Assembly (NCBI RefSeq): GCF_001984155.1
Contig: NZ_MTQO01000051.1
Coordinates: 248,001 to 312,000 of the forward strand
Length of the DNA: 64,000 nt
Direction of reading: 5' to 3'
DNA from: Actinosynnema sp. ALI-1.44
GTDB lineage: Bacteria > Actinomycetota > Actinomycetes > Mycobacteriales > Pseudonocardiaceae
Shown here: positions 34,777-43,405 of the stretch, piece after piece
Numbering within the stretch: position 1 is the stretch's first letter
How the letters are laid out: each line of letters starts with the position of its first letter
Translations under genes and position numbers: made by a program
Notes under the pieces: model-generated
What the model saw: only the letters and a program-made list of their open reading frames with translations
What the model was told of the DNA's origin: nothing
Database searches by the model: none

Positions 34777-34818
34777 TCCGTTCGGAGTCAGCCCGGTGTC
34801 AGAGGCGGCTGCGATTAT
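34777..34818 (+). promoter_or_regulatory. SARP box G and -10 for the N-oxygenase operon
   Basis: Heptamers start at 34777 (TCCGTTC), 34788 (TCAGCCC) and 34799 (TCAGAGG), at 11-bp pitch. The spacer CGGCTGC and GATTAT (34813-34818) follow; the spacer plus GAT is identical to box D. The predicted start near 34825 would leave only about 6 nt before ATG 34831, which favours the in-frame ATG at 34888. Confidence 0.75.
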
Positions 34819-34887
34819 GGTCGGAGAACAATGCGATTCTCCGCATCGCCCCGAACTATCGAACCCGAAACAGATGGGAAACTGTTT

Positions 34888-36024
34888 ATGCGCTCCCTTG
34901 ATGAGGCGCGTAATGTGTGCGAGCGCTACCACCCGGGCATGTGCGCCACGCTCGCGGACATTCCGTTGGCCGAACGCGAGGCGCCAGGCGGGCCGGTTCT
35001 CGACATATTCCGCAAGTTCGGCGGACCCGGGTTGATGGTCCCGGCCGAATACGGCGGTAGGGGAGTGGGCGCGCTCGACGCGGCACGCGTCGTGCGGGCG
35101 ATGGCGTCCTACTCGCCGTCGCTGGGTGCCGCGACCACCATGCACCACTACACGGTGGCGACACTGTTCGCGCTCGCCCAACGCGCCGGGCGGCTGACCG
35201 CCGCACAGTTGGAGCTCCTGGCCGATATCGCACCGAGCAACCTCCTCGTGGCGTCGGGCTGGGCCGAAGGCAGTCCAGGGGCCAACATCGTCGTCCCGGC
35301 GGCGACCGCCCGTCCCGTGGACGGCGGCTACCTGGTCAACGGCGGGAAGAAACCGTGCAGCCTCTCCCGGTCGATGGACGTGCTCACGGCCAGTGCCGCG
35401 GTGCCGGTCGACGGGACCCACACGCTCGCGTTGCTGCTCATCCCGGCGAGCTCGCCGGGTGTCACCGTGGAGAAGTTCTGGCTCAGCAACGTGCTGGCAG
35501 GGGCGGAAAGCGACGAGGTCAGGCTCACCGACGTGTTCGTGCCCGCCGACCTGGTGATCCGGACCGAGCCCGACGCCCCCGACCGGCTCGACGACCTGCA
35601 GACGATCGGGTTCGCCTGGTTCGAGATGCTGGCGACCTCGGTGTACGTGGGCACCACGAGCGCACTGGTCGAGCAGGCGCTGGCCAAGGGCCGGGGGAGC
35701 GTGACCGACCGGGCGCAGGCCGCGATCCAGCTCGAGTCCGCGGTGGCACTGGTCGAGAACGCCGCGCGGGCGATCGGCGACGGGCTCTCGGGCGACGCCG
35801 CCGTCTCGGCGGTCCTGGTGGCCAGGTACGCGGCTCAGCAGGCGCTCAGGCAGGCCGCGGACATGGCGGCGGAACTCCTCGGCGGGATCGCGTTCATCCG
35901 ATCGCCCGATATCGCCTACCTCGTCGCCGCTGTCCGCGCGTTGGCCTACCACCCACCGTCGCGCACCTCGATGGCGGAGGCGCTGGTCGACTACCTCACC
36001 GGTCTGCCGCTGCGGCTGACCTGA
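34888..36024 (+). CDS. Acyl-CoA-dehydrogenase-fold flavin monooxygenase (amine N-hydroxylase candidate)
   Basis: About 378 residues with the acyl-CoA dehydrogenase fold: helical N-domain with FGGPGLMVPAEYGGRGVGAL, beta domain with ASGWAEGSPGAN and GGYLVNGGKKPCS, and C-terminal helical bundle with AELLGGIAFIRSPD. The flavin reductase at 36553 in the same operon argues for a two-component reduced-flavin monooxygenase. Isobutylamine N-hydroxylase VlmH of valanimycin belongs to this superfamily and also pairs with a reductase. N-hydroxylation of the amine made by the decarboxylase is the preferred role. ATG 34831 is possible but sits too close to the predicted transcription start. Confidence 0.75.
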   Translation: MRSLDEARNVCERYHPGMCATLADIPLAEREAPGGPVLDIFRKFGGPGLMVPAEYGGRGVGALDAARVVRAMASYSPSLGAATTMHHYTVATLFALAQRAGRLTAAQLELLADIAPSNLLVASGWAEGSPGANIVVPAATARPVDGGYLVNGGKKPCSLSRSMDVLTASAAVPVDGTHTLALLLIPASSPGVTVEKFWLSNVLAGAESDEVRLTDVFVPADLVIRTEPDAPDRLDDLQTIGFAWFEMLATSVYVGTTSALVEQALAKGRGSVTDRAQAAIQLESAVALVENAARAIGDGLSGDAAVSAVLVARYAAQQALRQAADMAAELLGGIAFIRSPDIAYLVAAVRALAYHPPSRTSMAEALVDYLTGLPLRLT

Positions 36025-36058
36025 CCGAACAAACCCACTCGCCACAGAGGATTCCGCC

Positions 36059-36556
36059 ATGGACATGAAGAATCCGTTCGAGAGCCCGACCACGTTCCGG
36101 CTCCACCGGGCCGAGTACCTGGTCGGCTGGATCGTCTGCACAGCGCTGATCATTCTGCACTGGAACGAGATCCGGCTGCTCCCGGCGATCATCCTGTTCG
36201 CCTACATCGACCTGATCGGGTACATCCCCGGTGCGATCGCGTTCCGGCGCAGCCCGGACGGCCGGATCTCGAAGAACTACTACATCGCCTACAACGTCAT
36301 GCACAGCATGATCACGCAGGGCGCGGTCATCGCGATCTGGGGATTCACGATCGGCTGGGAGTGGGCGCTGATCGTGATCCCGTGGCACCTCTTCGCCGAC
36401 CGCGGGGTGTACGGCAACTTCCTCAAGCCGTTCCGCCTGCCGTTCGAGCCGCACCCGGCGCCCGGCTACCAGCGGCTGATGGACGAACTGTCCGCCGCAA
36501 CCCCCGCGACGACCGGTGATCGGACCCCGGAAGCCGCCCGGGTGTCCGGCACATGA
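36059..36556 (+). CDS. Small integral membrane protein of the N-N cassette (VlmO-like by context)
   Basis: 165 residues with hydrophobic segments at about 20-36, 40-62 and 82-112, and a hydrophilic C-terminal tail. Polar and aromatic residues are placed in and near the membrane (LHRAEYLVGW, FAYIDLIGYIPG, IPWHLFADRGVYG), which suggests an enzyme rather than a simple anchor. I do not recognise the family from sequence alone. The valanimycin cluster also has a small membrane protein, VlmO, linked to N-N bond formation; equivalence here rests on context. The start follows AGAGGA, and the stop overlaps the flavin reductase gene (ATGA). Confidence 0.7.
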   Translation: MDMKNPFESPTTFRLHRAEYLVGWIVCTALIILHWNEIRLLPAIILFAYIDLIGYIPGAIAFRRSPDGRISKNYYIAYNVMHSMITQGAVIAIWGFTIGWEWALIVIPWHLFADRGVYGNFLKPFRLPFEPHPAPGYQRLMDELSAATPATTGDRTPEAARVSGT

Positions 36557-37131
36557 CCACGCACATGACTGCGCCGATGACCGCGGACGATCTCAATGTG
36601 ATGCTGCGCCAGGCGGTTCGCCGACTCACGACCGGTGTCGCGGTGGTGACCGTCTGGCACGGCGACGTCGTGCACGGCACCACGGTCTCGTCGGTCGCCG
36701 CGGTGTCGCGGGAGCCGCTGCTGCTTGGCGTGTGCCTGCGCGAGAAGTCGGGCATCACCCAGGTCATGGCGGAGGCGGGGCGTTTCGCGGTGAACGTGCT
36801 GTCCGCACGGCAATCGGCGCTCGCCGGTTGGTTCGCGGATCCCGGACGGCCGCACGGGCTGGCCCAGTTCGACCCCGTCGACTGGGAACCCGACGCGTTC
36901 AGCGGAGCGCCGTGGATCGCCGGTTCGCTGGCGTCGCTCGGCTGTCATCTCACCGCGACTGTCCCAGCCGGTGACCACAAGTTGCTGCTGGGCAAGGTCG
37001 TCACCGCCCGCGACGGGGAAGGCGGCCCGCTGCTGCACTTCGCCGGACGGCTGCACGACGGAACGCTCCGCGCACTGCCCAAGCAAAACCCTTCGCTGCC
37101 CGGCCATGTCGCCGCGCTGGGCCGGTCATAG
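36553..37131 (+). CDS. Flavin reductase (two-component monooxygenase partner)
   Basis: 192 residues of the FMN-binding split-barrel flavin reductase family: RRLTTGVAVVTVWHGD, HGTTVSSVAAVSREPLLLGV, GRFAVNVLSARQ and HKLLLGKVV are all recognisable. It reduces FMN or FAD with NAD(P)H and supplies it to an oxygenase, most likely the acyl-CoA-dehydrogenase-fold protein two genes upstream. VlmR does this in valanimycin synthesis. It shares a 4-bp overlap with the membrane protein gene. Confidence 0.9.
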   Translation: MTTHMTAPMTADDLNVMLRQAVRRLTTGVAVVTVWHGDVVHGTTVSSVAAVSREPLLLGVCLREKSGITQVMAEAGRFAVNVLSARQSALAGWFADPGRPHGLAQFDPVDWEPDAFSGAPWIAGSLASLGCHLTATVPAGDHKLLLGKVVTARDGEGGPLLHFAGRLHDGTLRALPKQNPSLPGHVAALGRS

Positions 37132-37151
37132 GAAGAACAGGAAGGTTCGGC

Positions 37152-38138
37152 ATGACGCATTCGATTCCACGGGAAGCCGATTTCGACTTGGCACCGTCCA
37201 TGCTCGACGGCGCGATGACCCTCAACATGACCACGCGCGACTGCGATCTCGTGTACTGGCTGACCGCCGTCGCCCAGGGCACCCTCAAAGGACGGGCCGT
37301 CACCGGCCACGCGGAAACGGCGCCCACACCCGAGTTCATGCGCGAACCAGGCCCGTTGCGCGAGGCACTGATCCTCGAACTGGGGTGGCGTTCGGTCGCC
37401 GAGGAGCGGGCGGTTCGGACGCTGTCGTACTTCGTGGCCGACGCGCCGGGAATCCCGGAGATGGAGTTCTTCGCGACGCAGGTGCTGGACGAGGCAAGGC
37501 ACTCGCAGATCTTCCGCGACCACCTCGTCGAACTCGGCGTGCCCGCGGACCAGCTGCTTGAGACCATCGCGGAGATGTCAGCCGAGTACACCGCCGAGGT
37601 GCTCACCCCCATCGAGGAGTTCGTGGTCCGCACCATTCGCGACGAAGGCGACTTCGTCGGTGCCGTCGCGGCCTTCACGATCGTGGTGGAAGGAGTGCTG
37701 GCGCCCGCCGCGGAGCTCAGCGAACGCAAGTGGGACCGGCTCGACCCGGCCGCGGGCGAGATCGCCCGTGGCGCGGGGATCGACGAGATCCGGCATCTGA
37801 CGGTCGGCAGTTCGATCGTGCGCGAGCACCTCATCCGGCACCCGGAGTACCGGTCGCGGGTGCTGGACATCGTGACGGAGGGCCGCAAGCTCTGGGACGA
37901 GGTGCCTGTCCTGAAGTACGTGCTGCGCCGCGAGAACCTCTTCCAGGAAGGCATGCAGGACCACGTCGACCTGCTCGACGGCTACGAGGTGTTCCCCGGC
38001 CGCGAGTTGTTGGACACCTCCCCGATGGAACGCTACGACATCGCGGAACGGTGGACCGACGAGATGTCCGAGGCTCGACTGCGCTACATGGACCTGGAGG
38101 AGGCGACGGCGATCCTCGCGACCAACAGCCGTTCCTGA
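37152..38138 (+). CDS. Ferritin-like diiron protein (VlmB-like oxidase candidate)
   Basis: 328 residues, mainly helical. Two E-x-x-H pairs mark a ferritin/RNR-R2-like diiron site: Glu114/His117 in LDEARHSQ and Glu212/His215 in IDEIRHLT, with further Glu residues in SVAEERAVR and IVVEGVLAP. Diiron proteins of this kind carry out N-oxygenation or multi-electron oxidation at nitrogen. As the last gene after N-hydroxylase, membrane protein and reductase it fits an N-N to azoxy oxidation step. A hairpin follows at 38154. Confidence 0.78.
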   Translation: MTHSIPREADFDLAPSMLDGAMTLNMTTRDCDLVYWLTAVAQGTLKGRAVTGHAETAPTPEFMREPGPLREALILELGWRSVAEERAVRTLSYFVADAPGIPEMEFFATQVLDEARHSQIFRDHLVELGVPADQLLETIAEMSAEYTAEVLTPIEEFVVRTIRDEGDFVGAVAAFTIVVEGVLAPAAELSERKWDRLDPAAGEIARGAGIDEIRHLTVGSSIVREHLIRHPEYRSRVLDIVTEGRKLWDEVPVLKYVLRRENLFQEGMQDHVDLLDGYEVFPGRELLDTSPMERYDIAERWTDEMSEARLRYMDLEEATAILATNSRS

Positions 38139-38153
38139 CGCCCGGTCGATCGT

Positions 38154-38186
38154 GCCGACGAAGGCGGGAACCGCGCCTTCGTCGGC
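38154..38186 (+). terminator. Terminator hairpin after the N-oxygenase operon
   Basis: Perfect 13-bp stem (38154-38166 with 38174-38186) and a 7-nt loop, 16 bp after the ferritin-like gene. It closes the last SARP-controlled transcript and is a natural right border of the cluster. Confidence 0.7.
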
Positions 38187-38430
38187 ATCGTGTTCACACA
38201 GCAGACCTGTCGTGCTGACGTGCAACGCCGCGGAACCGGCCGCGATGTGGGAGCTCGCCGCGGCGCAGCAGCCGATGCCGACCTGGACCGGGGTTCTCAC
38301 CGCGCGGCGGTCTCGACGTACCCGCCACCTCAACAGGTGACAGCGGCTCGACGGAAGAGTGGAACTCAGCCTCGATGCTGGCGTGGTCGCGGCCCGTCCA
38401 GCGACGATGAGCGGCGGACAAGGGAGAACC

Positions 38431-39270
38431 ATGCTCATCGAGGACGGCAGCGAAGCACTTCCGGACCAGCCCACAGTGGACGACATCTACGGCTACGCGT
38501 TCCGCGCGGGTGAAGAGGCGGGCGGACGCCCGGGTGTGGCCAGGCTGATCTACGAGTTCTCCACCGGTGCACTGGTCAGTGAGGACGTGACGCGGTACTT
38601 CGCCGATCAGGAGTACTGGTGGCCGGGTGACGTCCTGGCCTGCGGGCAAGCCGCAGGGCGGGTGCTTGTCGTCGGTTGTGGCGTGGGGCGGCACGCCACA
38701 GCCGTCGCGCAGGCCGGTCACGACGTCGTCGGGCTCGACCCCTCGTCCCAGGCCGTCGCCGTGGCCCGCCGCCGCGGTGTGGACGCACGGATCGGCGGGA
38801 TACCCGACCTGCCAGATGGATTGGGCACCTTCGACACGTTCTTGTTCGCCGGTGGTGGATTGTTCCTGCTGAGTGGACCGAACGGGCAGAAGGCGCTTCG
38901 TGCGCTCGCCGAGGTCGCCAACCGCGGAGCGCGGATCGTCGGCACCAACGTCATCCCGTTCGTCGATGAGACCGGCACGTCCACACGAGACTCCTCGCGA
39001 CAGGCCGGTCCCGTGCGCCACCGCATGCGCGTCAAGCACGGCTCGCGTCTCACAGCTTGGAGCCGGTGGGAACCGATCGACCGGCCGACCATGGCGCAGC
39101 TGGAGATCTCGGCCAGGGACACCGGCTGGAGCATTGAGGAAACCCACCGAACGGTGTCGCCGTTCGCGCCCGAGCTCGAACACACGACCAACTCGGCCGG
39201 GATCGGCGATGACGTGATGGAAACCGGGTCGGTCGCCGTGGTCATGGTCAGGATGCGGCTCGTCGGCTGA
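38431..39270 (+). CDS. Class I SAM-dependent methyltransferase
   Basis: About 279 residues. The SAM-binding motif I is VLVVGCGVGRHA near residues 80-91, followed by HDVVGLDPSS (acidic residue after beta2) and DTFLFAGGGLFLL. ATG 38431 has GGGAGA just upstream; ATG 38407 is an alternative. The region before it (38187-38430) holds no SARP box, so membership of the upstream cluster is doubtful. Substrate unknown. Confidence 0.8.
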   Translation: MLIEDGSEALPDQPTVDDIYGYAFRAGEEAGGRPGVARLIYEFSTGALVSEDVTRYFADQEYWWPGDVLACGQAAGRVLVVGCGVGRHATAVAQAGHDVVGLDPSSQAVAVARRRGVDARIGGIPDLPDGLGTFDTFLFAGGGLFLLSGPNGQKALRALAEVANRGARIVGTNVIPFVDETGTSTRDSSRQAGPVRHRMRVKHGSRLTAWSRWEPIDRPTMAQLEISARDTGWSIEETHRTVSPFAPELEHTTNSAGIGDDVMETGSVAVVMVRMRLVG

Positions 39271-39334
39271 CAGGCGTGGGCTGACGAAGGCGCGCGTCGC
39301 CCGTTCCAGCCGGGGTGCCGGGAACGAACAGTGA

Positions 39335-40009
39335 TCAGTCCTTGGGCAGGCATGCCCGGATGGCCAGGACGAGGGTGTCGACGATGTGGTCGAAGAACTC
39401 GTCCGGTGTCGGCTTCACCGTCTCCCGCACAGCCTCGGTCAGGTGCGGGACGCGTACGTCCGGCTGGTCGGCCAGCCACTGCTCGGGGACCGGCGACCCG
39501 TCCGCGTCCCGGTAGTCGACCAGCAGCGCGAAGCCGAACAGCTTCAGACCCAGTTCGGCGTGCGTCCGCAGTGCGTCGAGCGGGCTCAACCCGATGCCCC
39601 GCAACAGTCCGAGGAAGGCGTCCGGGTTGCGCAGCCGGGCCGGGTGGATCCCGCGTGGACGGACGTCCTCGTCCAGCGAGACCAGCAGGGCACGGGGAAA
39701 CCGCCGGTACAGCGACCGCATCTGCGCGCAGTACGCGCGCACGCTGTCCTCCCAGTGGTCCACGTCCAACTCGGGCGACTGCCAGTACGACATCAACAGC
39801 TGGGTGGCGAGTTCCACCACTTGTGTGCGGTCGTCGACGTAGTTGTACAGCGCCCGGACCGTGACGCCCAGGTCCGCGGCCAGCCTGCGCATGGTGACGG
39901 CGGGGAACCCCTCGGCGCCTGCCAGGTGCAGCGCTCGTTCGGCGATCAGGTCGCGGGTCAGCGTCGGGCGGCCCTTGCGGGTCGCCGGGCGGCGCCTGGT
40001 GGTGGTCAT
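39335..40009 (-). CDS. TetR-family repressor (TetR_C type)
   Basis: 224 residues. The N-terminal helix-turn-helix (about 16-62) contains LTRDLIAERALHLAG and MRRLAADLGVTVRALYNYV, and the rest is the helical ligand domain of the TetR C-terminal class. It diverges from an MFS exporter gene across about 100 bp, the classic repressor-pump layout. No palindromic operator could be settled by eye. Confidence 0.88.
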   Translation of the reverse strand: MTTTRRRPATRKGRPTLTRDLIAERALHLAGAEGFPAVTMRRLAADLGVTVRALYNYVDDRTQVVELATQLLMSYWQSPELDVDHWEDSVRAYCAQMRSLYRRFPRALLVSLDEDVRPRGIHPARLRNPDAFLGLLRGIGLSPLDALRTHAELGLKLFGFALLVDYRDADGSPVPEQWLADQPDVRVPHLTEAVRETVKPTPDEFFDHIVDTLVLAIRACLPKD

Positions 40010-40108
40010 CGGTGTCAGCCTAGCGGTCTTGAACTTCACACACTGTTGACTTTAACGGCGGGCTGCGCCAACCTGCGTGGGGTAATCCTCGTCCTGCCTG
40101 GGAGTGTC

Positions 40109-41680
40109 GTGGCTCAGAAGTCGGAAGCGTCCGCGGAGGTGCCGTTCACCGGCCAAGCACGCGCCATCCTCGCGTTGGTCATCGCAGGTTCGCTGCTGGT
40201 GGTCATCGACATCGTGATCGTCGCCGTCGGGCTGCCCGGCATCCAGGCCGAACTCGGCGGCTCGCTGTCGAGCACCCAATGGGTGATCGTCGCCTACACG
40301 GTGACCATGGGTGCCGTCACCCAAGTGGTCGGCAGCCTGTCGGACCGGCTCGGCAGGCGACGGGTGTACCTGACCGGCATCGTGCTGTTCACCTTGTCCT
40401 CCCTGGCTTGCGGTCTCGCGCCCACGGTGGTGTTCCTCGACATGGCGCGCGGCCTGCAGGGCATCGGTGGCGCGATCCTGATGGCCAACAGCCTGCCGCT
40501 GATCTCGCACGCGTTCGAGGGGCAGCGCCGCAACATGGCGATCGCGACATGGTCGACGGCGGCGACGGCCGCGGGCCTGGTGGCGCCGGTGGCCGGGGGC
40601 GTCCTGGTCGACGTGCTCGACTGGCGGGCCATGTTCCTGGTCAACGTCCCGATCGGGATCGTCGCGTTCGTCATGGCGGCGTCCCGGCTGCCGTCCCCGC
40701 CGCGGCCGGACGGGCCACGTCCGCCGATCGACTGGCTGGGCACCGTGCTGCTGATCCTGTCGCTCGGCGTCGGCAACTTCGCACTGCTGCGCGGCGAGGA
40801 CCAGGGCTGGGGTTCGGCGCGCACCGTCGTCCAGTTCGGACTCGCCGTGGTGCTGTTCATCGCCTTCTCGGTCGTCCAGTCGCGGGTCACGGCGCCGACG
40901 CTGGACCTGTCGCTGTTCAGGGTGCCCGCGTTCACCGGTGCCGCGCTGGCGATCTTCATGTCCCGCGTGCTCACCATCGGTGGAACTGTCTACTTCGTCC
41001 AGTACTTCCACGGTTCACTGCACCTGACGCCGACCGAGAGCGGACTGATGCTCGTGCCCGGCGCGATCGCCCAGATGGGCGCGGGCATGCTCGCGGGGAA
41101 GCTGCAGGCCCGGCTCGCGCCGGGCCCGATCATCGCGACCGGGTACACGATCAAGGCGATCGCGGCCGCGTGGCTCGGCTTCGCCTTCAGTCCGACGGTG
41201 AGCCCGTGGTTGCTGGCGGTGCCGTTGCTGATCTGGGGCCTCGGCGGCGGCATCGCCGGTGCTCCGGTCATGTCGGTGGCGATGAACGTGGTGGACAAGC
41301 AACGAGCGGGAATGGTGGGCGGGACCGTCACAAGCCTCGCGTCGATCGGTGGCGGCGTGGGCACGGCCGTGCTCGGTGTGCTCTACAAGGCGCAGACGGG
41401 ATCCGTCGTCGCCGTCGACCCGGCCATCACGGGGCCCGCTCGTGACGCGATGGTCGACGCCGCCGCCAAGGGCGATGTCCAGGCCGTGCTCGACCTGGCC
41501 CCGGCGGACACCAAAGCGGCCGTGCAGTCCGTGCTCGACCGGGCGATCGCGGAAGGTGGCTCGGCGGTCTTGTTGTCCTCGGCGGCAATGGCGGTCGCCA
41601 CGACTCTGGTCGTGCTTGTGCTGATCAACACCCGCAACGTGCCCGGCCCGAACCGCGATCCGAATCCGGAATCCGGATGA
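40109..41680 (+). CDS. MFS drug exporter, DHA2 (14-TM) type
   Basis: 523 residues with about 14 membrane segments. DHA2 markers are visible: LVVIDIVIVAVGLPGIQ, QWVIVAYTVTMGAV, SLSDRLGRRRVYLTG (motif A) and RGLQGIGGAILMAN. GTG 40109 is used, with GGGAG just upstream. It is probably repressed by the divergent TetR protein and exports a toxic compound. It could serve either neighbouring cluster or be independent. Confidence 0.88.
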   Translation: MAQKSEASAEVPFTGQARAILALVIAGSLLVVIDIVIVAVGLPGIQAELGGSLSSTQWVIVAYTVTMGAVTQVVGSLSDRLGRRRVYLTGIVLFTLSSLACGLAPTVVFLDMARGLQGIGGAILMANSLPLISHAFEGQRRNMAIATWSTAATAAGLVAPVAGGVLVDVLDWRAMFLVNVPIGIVAFVMAASRLPSPPRPDGPRPPIDWLGTVLLILSLGVGNFALLRGEDQGWGSARTVVQFGLAVVLFIAFSVVQSRVTAPTLDLSLFRVPAFTGAALAIFMSRVLTIGGTVYFVQYFHGSLHLTPTESGLMLVPGAIAQMGAGMLAGKLQARLAPGPIIATGYTIKAIAAAWLGFAFSPTVSPWLLAVPLLIWGLGGGIAGAPVMSVAMNVVDKQRAGMVGGTVTSLASIGGGVGTAVLGVLYKAQTGSVVAVDPAITGPARDAMVDAAAKGDVQAVLDLAPADTKAAVQSVLDRAIAEGGSAVLLSSAAMAVATTLVVLVLINTRNVPGPNRDPNPESG

Positions 41681-41824
41681 CGTGCGGGCAGGAAACGCCC
41701 ACGTTCCACTGGATTCTTATCAGGCAGCGGTGGCCCGTTGTTAGCGTTTCACCGCGAGCGGCTCAGTGCTCGCTGATCCATGTGCGCTGAGCGGATGCTG
41801 TTGCCTGAATGGAGGACTGTCGTT

Positions 41825-43348
41825 GTGATTACCAGGCGGACTCTGCTGCGGACTGGCGCTTCGGCGGCGATTGTGACTGCGGGTGCGGGCACCACCGGTG
41901 TGGTCGCCACGGCCGCGATGGGACGTTCGCGCAGTGACTGGGAACGGCTGCGGCAGGCGATCCAGGGTGACGTGGTGCTTGCCGGTGACGTCGGCTACGA
42001 CCGTGCCAGGGAGTCGGGTTTCTCCCAGTTCGACGGCATCCGGCCGCAGGCTGTCGTGTATTGCGAGACGGCGCAGGATGTTTCCGCCGTCGTGCGGTTC
42101 GGGCGGGACCACGACCTGCCGACTTCGGTGCGCAGTGGCGGGCACAGTTTCGGCGGCTATTCCACGAGCAGCGGGTTGATCCTGGACGTCTCCCGGCTCA
42201 ACCAGATCTCGTTCGGCACCCAGACGGTCACGGTCGGCCCGGGGACCCAGCAGGTCGACGCGCTGGCCACGATGGCACCTCGCGGGATCTCGCTGGTCGG
42301 TGGACTGTGCCCCACTGTGTGCGCGGGCGGGTTCGTGCAGGGTGGTGGCATCGGGTGGGGGACGCGCAAGTTCGGGATGGCCGCCGACCACCTGGTCGCC
42401 GCCGACGTGGTGCTCGCGGACGGCAGGCTCGTGCGGGCGTCCGAGCGGCAGCACCCCGACCTGTTCTGGGCGCTGCGCGGTGGTGGCGGCGGGAACTTCG
42501 GTGTGGTCACGAACTACCAGGTGCGCCCGGTGCGAACGTCGAGCATGGTGAACTACAACCTCTCGTGGTCGTGGGCGAACGCCGCCGCCGTGATCGGGGC
42601 GTGGCAGAACTGGGTGATCGGCGGCGACCGGAACCTCGGCGCCGAGATGGCGTTGATCTGGCCCGACGCGGGCACGGGAGAACCCCAGCTCATCGTGTAC
42701 GGCGGGTATTTCGGCGCGAAGGACGCGCTGGAACGGCTGCTCGGCTCGCTCGTGTCGGCCGTCGGCGTCGCACCGGCCACGAAGGACGTCAAGGAACTGT
42801 CCTACAAGGACGCCATGATGACCTGGTACGGCTGCGGCAGCTACACCGTCGACGAGTGCCACCGGATCGGCTACCTGCCCGACGCCAAGGTCCCGCGGCA
42901 GGTGTTCTTCCTCGACCGCAACCGGTACACCTCCCGCGCCGTCCCCGCCAACGGCGTGAACGACCTGCTGTCGGCGTTCACCGACCGGCCGAAGGCCGGT
43001 CAGTTCCGTGTGCTGGCGCTGTTCGCGGCCGGTGGTGCCGCCAATGACGTGTCCCGTGGCGCCACCGCTTTCGTGCACCGCACCTCCGAGATCTTCGTCC
43101 ACTACGCCGCCGCGCTGAACGATCCCGCCGCGACCGAGGCGGACAAGTCGGCGATGCACGACTGGATCGCGAGCGCGTTCGCGGTGGCGGACCGGTACTC
43201 CAACGGCGAGAGCTACCAGAACTTCATCGACCCGCGGTTGCAGGACTGGAAGTCCGCCTACTACGGCGAGAACTACCGCCGGCTGGCAGCGGTGAAACAC
43301 ACCTACGACCCGGACCGGTTCTTCCGCTTCGCCCAGGCGATCCGCTGA
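41825..43348 (+). CDS. Tat-exported bicovalent FAD oxidoreductase (berberine-bridge-enzyme type)
   Basis: 507 residues. The N-terminus TRRTLLRTGASAAIV is a twin-arginine signal. The FAD-binding PCMH domain has the 8-alpha-histidyl site H107 in RSGGHSFGG and the 6-S-cysteinyl site C162 in GGLCPTVC, so flavin is probably attached twice. The BBE C-terminal segment ends in NYRRLAAVKHTYDPDRFFRF. Such enzymes oxidise sugars, alkaloids or polyketide alcohols outside the cytoplasm. GTG 41825 has GGAGGA 8 bp upstream. It stands alone on the plus strand. Confidence 0.9.
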   Translation: MITRRTLLRTGASAAIVTAGAGTTGVVATAAMGRSRSDWERLRQAIQGDVVLAGDVGYDRARESGFSQFDGIRPQAVVYCETAQDVSAVVRFGRDHDLPTSVRSGGHSFGGYSTSSGLILDVSRLNQISFGTQTVTVGPGTQQVDALATMAPRGISLVGGLCPTVCAGGFVQGGGIGWGTRKFGMAADHLVAADVVLADGRLVRASERQHPDLFWALRGGGGGNFGVVTNYQVRPVRTSSMVNYNLSWSWANAAAVIGAWQNWVIGGDRNLGAEMALIWPDAGTGEPQLIVYGGYFGAKDALERLLGSLVSAVGVAPATKDVKELSYKDAMMTWYGCGSYTVDECHRIGYLPDAKVPRQVFFLDRNRYTSRAVPANGVNDLLSAFTDRPKAGQFRVLALFAAGGAANDVSRGATAFVHRTSEIFVHYAAALNDPAATEADKSAMHDWIASAFAVADRYSNGESYQNFIDPRLQDWKSAYYGENYRRLAAVKHTYDPDRFFRFAQAIR

Positions 43349-43391
43349 ACCGCGCCCCCGCCGGGGAAGCCCCACCCGGCGGGGGCGCGGT
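43347..43391. terminator. Bidirectional terminator hairpin
   Basis: Perfect 18-bp inverted repeat (43347-43364 with 43374-43391), 9-nt loop, starting at the BBE stop codon and facing the convergent ATPase gene. Confidence 0.85.
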
Positions 43392-43405
43392 TGTCCCGCG
43401 ACCGC

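Noticed and set aside
40010-40108. TetR operator and sigma-70-type promoter between TetR and MFS genes
   Set aside because: A TTGACT is present near 40046, but no -10 at proper spacing and no clear palindrome could be found by eye.
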